This document shows, one piece after another, positions 33,681 to 45,600 of a stretch of 64,000 nt of DNA. Under the pieces are notes generated by a model. It was not told the origin of the DNA and made no database searches. It saw only the letters and a list, made by a program, of their open reading frames with translations. The DNA comes from Lingula anatina. Its lineage: Eukaryota; Brachiopoda; Lingulata; Lingulida; Lingulidae. Location of the stretch: positions 279,838 through 343,837 of the forward strand of contig NW_019773814.1 in assembly GCF_001039355.2 (NCBI RefSeq). Reading direction: 5' to 3'. How positions within the stretch are numbered: the stretch's first letter is position 1; each line of letters starts with the position of its first letter. The translations under genes and the position numbers were made by a program.

Positions 33681-33943
33681 CAGGGCCGTAGCCTGAGCAA
33701 AATGCCAGGGGGGGCAGTAAGCGGACACGAGGGGGCAAAGCCCCCTGAGTGGGGAGGTTGTGGGAGGGGGTGTCCCACGGTGTGGAAAATTTTTAAAAAC
33801 TGTATGTATAATACTGCATTCTGGTGCATTTTAACTGTTATTTATTGCTCAATCAGAAGTCAGAAATTGCGATTATTTTTTTTGCACCTCAAATCCCAGG
33901 TAGGGCAGCTGCCCCCCCTGCCCCCCCGGATGCTACGGCCCTG
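33681..33943. mobile_element. Short TIR element 1 (263 bp MITE, hAT-like ends)
   Basis: Ends CAGGGCCGTAGC and GCTACGGCCCTG form a 12-bp perfect terminal inverted repeat. ATTGA flanks it on both sides (33676-33680 and 33944-33948), a 5-bp target duplication. The subterminal regions are G-rich at the left and C-rich at the right. No coding capacity. Confidence 0.8.
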
Positions 33944-34679
33944 ATTGAAGATATAACTAGTCTAGCTGGTTCTAGCACGTTTCACCAAAACCATCACAGA
34001 AGAATGTTTCCTTTCACCTTTCTATGGATTCTACAAAATAAAAAATAAGTGCAATTTTTATTCACTTTGTGGCAAGGCTCAAACATTAATTTCAATTAAA
34101 ACGGTTTGGCAATTGAATTGATAGAGTGAAAATGTCCTTTGTAATTTGTCCATGGATGTTGCTGCAGACATTAGTCTTTCACAAGAGCCAAAGCCAAAAA
34201 TTAAACAAGACTTTTCCAAGTGTTTGTTGTTACAAATAATGCTAATACTTCTACAAGAACAAATCTTTCCCCAAATTCCACCTAAACTCCTAAAGAAGAG
34301 TTCAGGCCAACTATTTTAACATAGTTTAATTTTGGTGCAGACTAATATATTCAGAAGCATATTGTGTTTGGTGTACTGATTGTGATTTCAGCTTCGCCAC
34401 CCATGTGGGCGGCTTGTTTGTGAAAGTGAATGATTGGCGGCCTCCTTGGCTCATAAATATGTAATAAGGTCATAGTGCTAAATGGATGACATCATTTACT
34501 CACACTTATATTGATTATATTCATACGCCACTTAATGCAAAATGTTGTCTATTTAAGCATACAAACATGAATAAAACGAAGTTATTCTATAGCTTTATAT
34601 ATGATCAAAATGTAGAGCACAGCTTAAGTTCATTCGGAAAAAGTCCACTGTGCATGTTTAATATTCAGCGGAAGTAAAT

Positions 34680-34837
34680 TTCCCGGCTGAGTGCAGCGGC
34701 TTGCGTCGGTTCCCGCAATCTTCTGCAGCAACGTACGAGAAATCCCCAAAACAAGCCGGGTGGATTTACAATTCTTGGTACGTGGGATAGCGACATTACA
34801 GCAGGCGTGGGGAAAAAGGATCCAAGATTGTTCTTAG
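34680..34837 (+). other. Candidate 5' noncoding exon of beta-spectrin
   Basis: CpG-bearing stretch, unlike the AT-rich surroundings, ending in TTCTTAG|GTAAGG at 34837. It lies between the MARF1 polyA site and the beta-spectrin start exon, whose acceptor at 39590-39591 demands an upstream exon. The left limit is unknown. Confidence 0.3.
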
Positions 34838-36617
34838 GTAAGGAAGGGCACGATCGGTTTGTAGTTTTACCCAAGCTCTGGCAGATTCTAGGAGCAACCC
34901 ATTCAACAGGGCTGGGCTTCCGAAGCAGGCAACATGGCGCGTAGGGTTCTATGTTTGGAATGTGGGAAACATAGTACATATCTTTGCTATCAGAATAAGA
35001 GCAACGTCCATGATTAGATGTCATTTAAAATGCAGGGTACTGAATACTGTTTATCCCTTGTATAGGTTTTTTATGTCTCCAATGGTACGCTTCTTGTCCC
35101 AGACGTAATCGTTAAGTTGGGTTACACCCACCCATATTTGATGTTTTTTTTATTTCTGGTGTAGAGCACGAGACAAGGTTAGCTTTTAAACGTGCATCTG
35201 TACACATTTGATCTAGTGACAGTCTAACGCGGAGTTGACCTGTGATAATTTTGAGCTTAAGATTCGCCGGTAGCAGTAATGGACGGGTCATACTGATAAG
35301 GGAGGCCACGATGTTAGATAGTAGATGTGATGAAAGTTAAGTCGAGGGAAAGGTCACATTGATCTGGAGTTCGGAAGGGAGACAGATATTTTCAAAATTT
35401 AATGCTGTTAGTATGTGAGTAAAAAAAAGTTAAAAATCTAGTAAATAATGTTCCATTATAGAGGGCATATATAAAGAATTTTAAAACATATATATATAGA
35501 AAATAAAAATTTGAACAAGGTTGCTTAGAATTGGTGTATATCACAGCCAAATTTTATTCAGTTTTTTAAGCATTGTCTATGAAATTTACTGCTTATAGCA
35601 TTAATAAAGATTACAGACAAGTAGCTCGTTAAATGTTTGACTCATCAGATATATTGATTTACCAAATTACCATGAAGACCTTACGTACATATTATTTGAA
35701 AAAAAAATGATAGATTTATATCTGTATAGCAAAAAGGAGCAAAAGATCGGATTCATAAGCATTCTTTGCTTTGTTAGACAGTTCAGCATGGCAGCTTTTG
35801 TTGATACATCTTTAGAACTGTTAAGGGCAAAAATATCTTCATGTCATGCTTCAGGAAAGTGGCCCAAGATTTTAAGTGTGAAAATCAGCTGTTTTACCTT
35901 ATCCAAACATCACTGCCTAGGTTTAATAGCAATTAAGTGGAAAAAAGTATTTTCAGGCACTCCCCTTCACCTGTTTAGAGGGTTATGGTGGCTGACCCTG
36001 ACAAACTGTAGTGCTCCCCCCCCCCCCCCTCCCCAATCTTCCTCAGGTGTGAGAAGGTGAAATTAAGGCAAATGTGGTGTTTAATCCAATAATATCCCTT
36101 GTGGAATTATGGATTCTTAACAGTGATGTTTGCTTAAGCCATGGGGTATAATGTGAGAACTTACAACCTGAGTACTGGTACCCACCCTGAGGTTCATCAG
36201 GTGGGAAAAGCAATTTATTTTCCACATGTGCACATCATGGTAACAGAATATCTATAATGAGTCTGGATCACTTACTGTGAGTGGCTGGGTAATATACACT
36301 CATCTTCCACATTCCATTACCATGATATTATTATTATAGAAGATGAGTCTGTGGAACCCAGGGTGCCCTGACCTGGCATGCTGCACACATCTGGTGTTGT
36401 ACTGTAGATCTCCCTTGCTCACCACATCAGTGCATAGCTGGCATGGTCTGCATTGCTACTCTCTCAGTGCCCGCCACTACTGACCATAGGCGGACTTCAC
36501 AAGAGAACTATATTTGGTCTTTAAGTTCAGACTAAATTTTAAAAGTTGGTCTTGGGTTAATTTTAATTTTTTTTTTCAATTGGCTCCAAGTCCATATGGT
36601 GTTACATACATGATACT

Positions 36618-36785
36618 CAGGCCTGTAGCCAGCAATTTCCAAAGGGGGGTTCTTTTTCTGAAAAAGTGGACCTTTTTCCATATAAACGTCATGTACATAG
36701 CTAAAATTTTACCCAGAGTGAACCTTTTCCCAGCAAAAGGGGTGGTTCTTTCGAACCCCCCGAACCCCCCCTGGCTACGGGCCTG
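36618..36785. mobile_element. Short TIR element 2 (168 bp MITE, same end family)
   Basis: Ends CAGGCCTGTAGCCAG and CTGGCTACGGGCCTG match as a 15-bp inverted repeat with one mismatch. ATACT flanks both sides (36613-36617 and 36786-36790). The ends resemble those of element 1 and the target duplication is again 5 bp, so both probably used one transposase type. Confidence 0.8.
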
Positions 36786-37258
36786 ATACTGCTTGCATGA
36801 AGTGAACACAACAAATGTTTAACTGCAATGAAGTCCTTAAGGCAGATTTAATTAAATGGTGTGATATATTTGTCAGTTGATACAAGGAATATTTTGAATG
36901 AAATTATTAGATAAGACCAGTTTATTGAATTTTTGTGAATCGTGGCAATGTTTTTATTGATTTCACGTCCAGGCAATGGAAATTCCTGGAATATACTGTT
37001 CTACTTTTGGTCCATGATTCTTCAGTTTGACTAAAGAATCTTTTGCTCTGCTGTCAGCATTAACATGTGATGAGCTGTATTAAGTGTATTACTACTGGCA
37101 TGATTAGATAAACCTTGAAGAAGTAGTCTCAACTAACTTGCTAATTTAGAATCAGGATCTCCAGGGACTTGGAACATAAAAGATCAGTGGTAGTTTTTGT
37201 TTCAGTTCTTTTTCCATTAGTTCAGAGATACCAGTTGATTCACTTGTAGATTTAATTG

Positions 37259-37262
37259 TTTT

Positions 37263-37296
<34 letters not shown>

Positions 37297-37297
37297 A
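37259..37297. repeat. Poly-T followed by (GT)n
   Basis: 26 T and then GT units; simple sequence upstream of beta-spectrin. Confidence 0.9.
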
Positions 37298-39617
37298 TAC
37301 ATTTTAGTGGTATAATTTTAGGTAAAAGTCAGTTTATTGAACACTAAACATATGTTTTAGTTACATGCAATCTTTCTATTCAACACCCAATTTGTAAAAT
37401 TAACAAGATTTATACAAGTGAGATCATTGACATTGGAGAGCATTATGTAAAGATTATTTTTAAAAAGCATCTTTTGTCAGATTGAATCTTTTTCCTGTTA
37501 ATAATCTGTTCTTGGTATTTTATTATCAATGATTAAATCTGTAGACATTTCAAGGAAAGCGGTAATGAGCAATACTTATCTGGAAGAGATTAACACCAGG
37601 CCATGAACATCATCCAGCTGTCATTAATCTTGTCCATGACAGAAGTTAGTAAATGTCTACTTACAACATAACGCCTTCCTTTAAAATATGAATGAATGGG
37701 AATATGTATTTTATCATATCATTATTGTTCTGAGGAAACTAAGGAAATTATGGATTCCTGCATTTAATGTTGACCTCTTGAGGCAAAATACAATTTTTGC
37801 AATGGAGAAAAGGTTGAAATAAAAGAGTTTTCAGTCCTTGTAGGATTCCTTTGCAACTACTTCCTTGATATGAAGTGAAATACAAAATGAAACTAAGAGA
37901 AAAATAAATAGGAAATTTGCATCAGGCATTTGCATTTATAGGGTATAACTGGACGTCCTTTAAGGTCAGCAGTCATTACCATGATACTACAAAGCATTCC
38001 GTCTCTTTGATCAAATTTAGTATCACAGTACAGTGAAGTAAGGCCCTATCTTTATGCCTTCCTCCTGCTGATTAGGCGTCAGCACGAAATCTACCAGCAG
38101 ATCATAGGGGAACGATGACTCACTGGGCCAGCTCTTCATATCTAGGTCACTGCAGAAACGGACCAGCTACTAATGTTTACTCTCTCATAGCTTCATTGAT
38201 TTTTCATGGGGTTACTTATGACAGTGTGCGTGCAGCCATCAGAAAACCTGCAGTGTGCCGACTTATAAATGGATATATGAATTAAAATTACCCCTCTGCA
38301 TTACTGCAATACTTCGACCATCCCATCCTGCCTTAAAATCTATTTAAAATCAATGTAAGTGTACAGACTCCAGTAAAGATATATAAGGGTGGCACTAGGT
38401 ATTTTGACGTAACAGTGATGTTAGTATTTTGTTTGCTATTAAGCCTGGTTTAACAATGCATATATTATCGATTGCTTAAACTAACAGGCCTTGCTGGTTT
38501 TATTGATCTGATTCACAGGCTCCATGCACATGCAATCTTTATCTGCTTGATTTCAATGTTTTTTCAGACACAAACTCAGCTAGTTATTTATTTCTCATAT
38601 TCCTTAACCCAAGGAACAAACATTTTTCTTACATTAACTGATGTAGGTGGAATGTAGCCTGGTGTTCCAGACCCGAATGTTCCCCGTTTCTTGACTTATG
38701 TCTGAGCTTATCAAGGCATGTTTGTAATAGCAGACACTGGAGGTCTTGTGTGGCCATTTGGCCAATTCTGGAATCTCTGTGGGTGTGTTTACACTGGGCC
38801 ATGCAGCACTGTATCAGTTCATACCAGGGTCAGACTGTGTTGAGTAGCATTAAAACAATGGCCTTACACAAATTTATGTGTATGTCTTATATTTCTACAA
38901 AATTGCAATGTGAGTTATAAATCTTAAAAGGCATCGTAACCCTGGCTTCCTGCTGTAGTTGACTGCTATTTGTCCTCCCACCTGAAAGTCAAACAGAGAT
39001 AGTGACACACACTCACACACTTGCTATCTACTAGCAGTAATAAATTATCCACTGTTAAGTTTCTTTGCCAGATTTTATGGACAGGTTCTTTATAGCGTGG
39101 GTTCAAAGTTGGTGCAGATTTAATTCAGGATCTTGTATGTAAACAAGTAGTTGGCATTATCTGTGGCACATACATTGTTAGGTGATGTCAGTGAAAATTT
39201 CATTTGTACTCTGTATGAAAAAGAAGATATTTCCAACAAGTTTCTGCTTAAAGTGACTGAGTGCAGATTACCAAGCTTTCTTTGAAGTTCAGTTAATGGC
39301 CGTTTAAGTTTGAAGAGTTATGTGCTGATGCGTCTTTAGATGGATTCTGGGCCTTAACTAAATTATACAGTACTTGATATTTTATCTGAACTGCAGGCAG
39401 TAAATTGATTGTTTGAGTTTTACAGCAGGAGAACAGCTTTTTTAACCTGTGTGTGTGTGTCACTGTCTGTGCGTGTGTTTTATACAGATTTATGTAAAAT
39501 ATAAATACTTGTTGCCATTATCTGAGGCACAATAATTGTGGAATAACGTGTTAGTGAAAAATTCATGATTGCTTTCCTCTTCTGTGTTTAGGTTTGCTGG
39601 CGTGAGCCATTAGCATT

Positions 39618-42600
39618 ATGACGGAGGTCCAGCAGGTGCACGCGGGCATCCGCTGGGAGCCTGGCCAGGTACAAATGGAAGAAGAATGGGATGGAGGAAA
39701 TAATTCATCAAAGCTATTTGAACGCTCCAGAATCAAAGCCCTTGCAGGTAACTTACCGCATACAGTTCTTCTATATATATTTTTAACGAATCTATTGTTT
39801 TTTTAATTTCTTATGGTCAGTTATTTTATTCTATATAAAATGCTAAAAAAAACTATTCTGTGAATCTGTTTGAATCTGTATCATTTTATCCATATGCCTT
39901 GCATTGCAGCAGAGCCTAAGAAATTTCTGTTTTTCAGAGTTAGAAGGTTGAGGGACAATCTAAAGTTACTTTTCAGTTTTGACTGAAAGAGCATGCTTTT
40001 GTTGTTTCCCATTGGATGGATAGGCTCCGAAAGATTGATCAATAAATTTTAGTGCAATATATTGTGGTGATTCGGGAAGAAGTTTGTGAAGCTTTGTTAT
40101 TTTTGGGTCAAAGATGGATAACAAATTCAGAAAGGGAGTCTCACTGTTTATAAAGGCAGTACCACAATTATCATTTAGATTAGTCAGAATGCCCATACAA
40201 ATGGCACCAAAATAGTGCACATGAGCAGAAGATCCATTTTCAATACAGGCTACTGTGTCCACCTATTCTGTTTCCACACAGGTCTTGAAGGTCAGGGAAG
40301 TAAGCATCTGAACAATATCAGGTGCTGCCTTTGGTCTTGTGATGTTGGTTGACCATATATGAAAATTAATGGGACTCTGTAGCCTGAAAGGGAATGTTTT
40401 GCATAGCATTGGTTCGCATTTGAAATGCTATTTGTCCTCATCTGTCTGCAATCAGTTGTTTGCTCAGAAATTCCCATTGAGTAGATGGCAACATTCTTTA
40501 AATGTTACAGAATATACAAGGAGTTAAGTTAATGATTTGAAATTCTTAAATGTATAAAGATCTGCTGTGCATATCCTGCCCTTTACCTTGACAGCCATTT
40601 TTCTTGTACACATCTTGGGCCCATTGCTGCTGTGCTGTTTTATGTTGAAGTAGCTTCTAGCTGTTAGTGTGGAGGCTGTTGTCAAGTGGCATTCATGATT
40701 CATGAGAAACTTGCACACTCATTATGGTTCCCCTGGCAACTTATTGAAAAACCAAGAGTCTCTCGTCTCTTTCCCATATAGCAGATTTACTTTTGAGTCG
40801 GGCCAACATTAATACACCCACTGCAAGGCAAAAAAAATAAACCGGTTGCTGGAACAGAAGCTGATTATTGTGTGCAGAAATACATTTAGAAAGAGAATAA
40901 AGGTGGAATAATAGAAGCAAAGCTATGGTTTCATTTATTATTAAATTTTATAGTTACACTCAAGTGCAGTTTTATTGAGAAGATGCACCTTTTCTGTTTA
41001 GCTCATTATGCTTCAGACTTTTCTCAAATTGAATTTTGAATCCTGAAATTGTTAATTGTCACTGTTTTAGTGTCTGGATATTCAGGTCATTTGTCTGGGT
41101 GTTTGTGCAAGGTAACAGAATGCATTTTGATTAATGGCTGGCAGCAGGTTCTTAGCTGCAAGCTCTCTAGGGGAAATCTTTAGCAGGAGGTATCATCATA
41201 ATGATCATAATATTCCCAACCTGGTCTTGGTCTTAGCATGAATTCAGATAAGTTTCCATTTTTGGATCCTGCCATTTGTCTGTACCAAGTAAGATAGAAA
41301 AAATAGAACATTTTCTGTCAGATTATATTTTAAATTAATTATTATTTTTATTTATTTATTTATTATTGCAGCAGCAGCAGACTGAACAGTTTGCAAATAA
41401 TTTATTGAGTATATTTAGATGTGTACTTGAACAGTAGCTTAAATATTGAAGTAGAAAGGTAGTCAAAGTATTGAGGCTTATGTTTGTGCAGGTTTGCGCC
41501 TGTAAACTGTGGATAAACTGCTTTTGTAAATAAGGTGCTTTGGTTTAATTGTTTGCCTTCAAGTTTTGTCAATATAATCAAGAGTATTACAATACATTAA
41601 TTCCAGTGAAACATATGAAAGCAGGGAGCACCCTCATATCAACAAAACATCTTGCCCCCCAAAGGAAAAGGCTAACAAAGTTCAATAGTCAAGTGCAGTA
41701 TTATCATGTAGTTATCAGACAGATGACTTGGTCAGATATTGATTGCTGCTACATCTTTCTATTATGCTGACAAACTTGTTTAATTGTGGATAGTGCATTT
41801 GTCAGATGTTACAATACCCATGGTGGCAGAAGGTAAAATTATTCATTCTGCTGCTAAGAATATCAACTATTTGTATGTTCCATAGAAAAACTATATTACA
41901 CAGCTTGGTATTCTGTATGTTTAAGGTCATTTGATATATTGCCCTAGTTGTATTAATAAATTTATGAAAACTAACAAGAAACAAAAACAAACATAACAAA
42001 CAAGAAAAAAGAAAGAAAATCGAAATACATGATTCACTTCCAATTTCCAATTGTAAGTGTTTTTGAGTCATGTAAAAGTCACCAAAAGGTCACAGACAGC
42101 TGGGACACTGGTGAGATACGAAGTGTTTTCTTTTGCATTTTATGAGTACAAGTGAACATGATACACTGCCCAGGGATTCAGGTATCCCATTAGGTAGAGC
42201 TACATCTTTTGAAATCCCATCGTTAAAGTGGTAATAAGAGACATAAAAAAAGTGATGACAGCTGAAACCTGGAGACCATGTAGCCATACTGTGAGAATGC
42301 ACACAGCCCTTTACATTAGTGTATTAGATATTCAGTAACAACAAATATAGCGCAAGTTAGGCTGCTGGTCTGCTGAAAGGATCAATAATATGCCATTGCT
42401 TTACGTAGAGCAGAGCAAGAGAAGCTGGTGTATTGATTTTGACAAAATGGCTAGTGTCTGTGCACTGGTATAATGTCATACATACTGGACATCATTCCAC
42501 TCATAATATGAGTGGAATGATGTCCAGTATTTGTAAGGTCTAGTTCATTGGGATGTTCATCAGGACCAATGGGTGATTGGGTACAGTTGGGTTAACAAGG

Positions 42601-45600
42601 GACTTTTTTAACACATGAAAGTTGTAAATTTTATATCCAATGTTAAAGTAGTATTTTGAACTATCAGAGATAGAAATATATATGTTGTCACTTTTAAGGC
42701 AAAAAAAGTTCCTACTTGAACATGCCCCCATCCAGGAATATTTTCTCCCTAGACACATAGATGCTAATGTACCTGAATTATGTCCAATCTTCCTATATTT
42801 AATATAGCATGTGCATTCTTAATTAATTTACCTGTCTGCTTGCTCAGTTAATACAATATAATATATGGGACAAAAATATCTGATTGAAGAAAACATAGAA
42901 ATGTGAGAATAGGTTATGATAATTTAGCATATAACTGGACCATGATATGTATGTAAAACTTTGCATCCCCGAAAAAAAAAGAGGGAAAAGGAGAAGTAGA
43001 ATGACATCTTGTACTTGGGAACATCTATGATTTTAAAACATTTGACCTTTAGTAGTAACTGATAGACACTAAAGTTTTCACTATCAGTTGAAGATTTTGA
43101 TAAGACTACAGTATATCATTCAAAGACCTATAATTTTACTTTTAGCATAAATTTACAATGTCTGACTGCTTGGCAAACTGCTGCATTTTAAAGACTGTCA
43201 TCTTGAAATTTTACAATGCTTCTTGACATTTTTGTTTCTTCCATTAACCTGATATTAACCACTTACATAATGTTTGTTGTGTGTGACCAAACATGGTGAT
43301 AGGAAGTCTTTTCACGCTGTTGTCAACTAGTTGAATATTGATTGGTGAAAAAAAAGGGTAGGACTTTCATGTGAGACAGAATATAAATTAAGCATAAGGG
43401 ATCATATAAACAGATGTTTATTAATTTGATGTATCTCTAAATCTGTAATATTGCCTTTACTGCTGGATACTTTGTTAATTAAATTGACTGTGAGCACAGT
43501 TGCAATGCTTCTGTGCTTGCTCCATGCACATTCTAGCCCATAAGCGACCTGTCTATATTTGCCTGCTTCACTTGGTATTACATATATGTGATATATTTAG
43601 ACCAATATTTGCTCTTCCCCAAAATAGACAGCAGCATGAGTTCATGAAATGGTATACTACTGTGTTGGTATTTAACCACATTACTTGACACTTGATCACT
43701 TTGCAATGTCTGGTAGTATTGTCAAACTGACCATGTGCATGATGTCTAGCAATTTGCCCTGTCTGGCCATTTATCAGTTTCAAATGTCTTGTCAAATAGC
43801 CATTAAATGAGTAGTGGTTGGTATAATGACCACTGCCACTGGGCTATTATAACACCTCTCTTGCATAACGATGGTGTGCTGTCTGGCCTAATGGTCAGTT
43901 TGGATGGTCAATGTCGATCCTTCAGAGGCCCCCTTACATTGGAGGATTTGATCCCCCCCCCCCCCCCCCCCCCCGAAAATTATGGCAGATTTGCAGTAAT
44001 AGTAAATGTTATTTTTATTCAGAAAGGGATAGATGTGCACAAAATTTTGACCTACTTGAATTGCCTGTCAGTCACATCTACGTATAGGCATTGCTATCAT
44101 AATCATATTTTCTGAATGAATCACTGTCTATGAGTAATGTCTTAGGTTTGTTTGATATCCCAGCAAACCATATTGTTTAATAGCTTAGTGCTGAAATGCT
44201 TTCTTTTTACATACTCTGGTGTGGAGTTCAGAATATTTGTATGAGGGATTTACTTCTATACCAACAAATATCAAATGAAGTGTTTAAATGAAATAAAGAA
44301 TTACTTAAAAGGACTGGGATAGTCAAAACTAATTGTTTAACATTTAATTGAAGAGTTATAGAAGGTTGAAGTGCAGTTTGAGAGAGATGGTACATTTCTC
44401 AACTCCATCAAAGAGTTTCAGACTTATTGAAAGATAGAAATCAAAACATTCTAAACAGTTTTACCAAGGGTCAAGTCATGCCCCTCACCCATTACAAAAG
44501 CATATATTTTTGCTTTACAAGGTCACATATTCCTTTTATGTATTGTTCATGGTTCCAGAAGACAGCATTCACATGTAACTTTTTACCAGAGAATGTCATG
44601 ATAATGCTACATCTTATGTAATTTATATCTTTCCTATTCATTTAGAAGGAAACAGTCCAGAAAAATCACACTCAAATCATCACAAACAACCAGCCTTGTA
44701 TCTTTGATCAGCTATGGACTGCTATCAACTTTCTATAATTTTCTTCAGATGGGCTTAAAGCCTATCAAAAGATAAGATTCTCAATAAAGATATTTATTTC
44801 ACGCTTTAAAGCAGCCAAATATTGATGCAACAATTTCTTCCTCAGATGAGCATGAAACATATCAAAAGATAAGCTTCACAAACACATTCTGTCTTATTAT
44901 GCATTACACCAACCAAATATTAAATAATAATTTTTTTCTTCCATAGATGAGCGTGAAACAGTCCAGAAGAAAACATTCACAAAATGGGTCAACTCACACC
45001 TCGCCCGTGTGGGCTGCCGCATCAGCGATCTCTACATGGACCTCCGCGATGGCAAAATGTTGATGAAGCTGCTGGAAGTTCTCTCAGGGGAAAGACTGGT
45101 GAGGAACATTTTCGGAAAGAAATTAATTCCTGTCCCCTTTAATTGTTTCTTCTCTGCTCTCTATGTCAGATGAGAACTCGCACTTCTTGCAGTGTTCTTC
45201 ACTATCCATCATTTTCCTATCTTGTCTGAATCACCTTGTAAAATTGACTTGTTTCAGTCGTGCATCATGTAAAAATATACTCAAAACACGAACATTTATT
45301 TAGTTTGAAATGACGCAGGTATTGATTTAATATTTACGTGAAATAAGATTCCCACTGATGTATCCAAATACATGTGGGAAATAGAAAAGTTGTTCTGAAT
45401 ATTGCTGTTGTTGATTCAACCATTTGAGAGTTAATAGAATATTGCTGAAAACAATGCTGTTGTTAATTCAGATGTTTTTAGAGTAAATATGTAGAAGTTG
45501 CTGGAAAAAATTGCAGTCATTATTAGTAATTTTGTTGTAGAATATTTGCTGAAAATATTGCTATCCCTTATTCAGCCAAGACCAACCAAAGGCAAGATGC

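Larger units (their letters stand above)
34838..39591. other. Spacer or leader intron upstream of beta-spectrin
   Basis: No exon with protein homology is seen. Contents: a C run at about 36010-36030, TIR element 2 at 36618-36785, and a poly-T/(GT)n tract at 37259-37297. The open frame at 35707-36060 has no recognisable domain and ends in a Pro run made by the C tract, so I do not call it a gene. Confidence 0.5.
39748..44946 (+). other. Beta-spectrin intron 1 (5.2 kb)
   Basis: No recognised gene. Contents: minus-strand open frames at 39966-40262, 42090-42302 and 42540-42758 without identifiable domains, a 23-bp perfect hairpin at 42482-42530, a poly-C tract, and the degenerate acceptor array at about 44540-44990. 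Confidence 0.6.

Noticed and set aside
35707-36060. 117-codon open frame ending in a Pro run
   Set aside because: The Pro run is translated from a poly-C tract; no recognisable domain and no supporting splice sites.
39966-40262. 98-codon minus-strand open frame in beta-spectrin intron 1
   Set aside because: I looked for reverse transcriptase, transposase and receptor motifs and saw none; left unannotated.
43807-44115. 102-codon open frame in beta-spectrin intron 1
   Set aside because: Kept open by the 22-base C tract; no homology.
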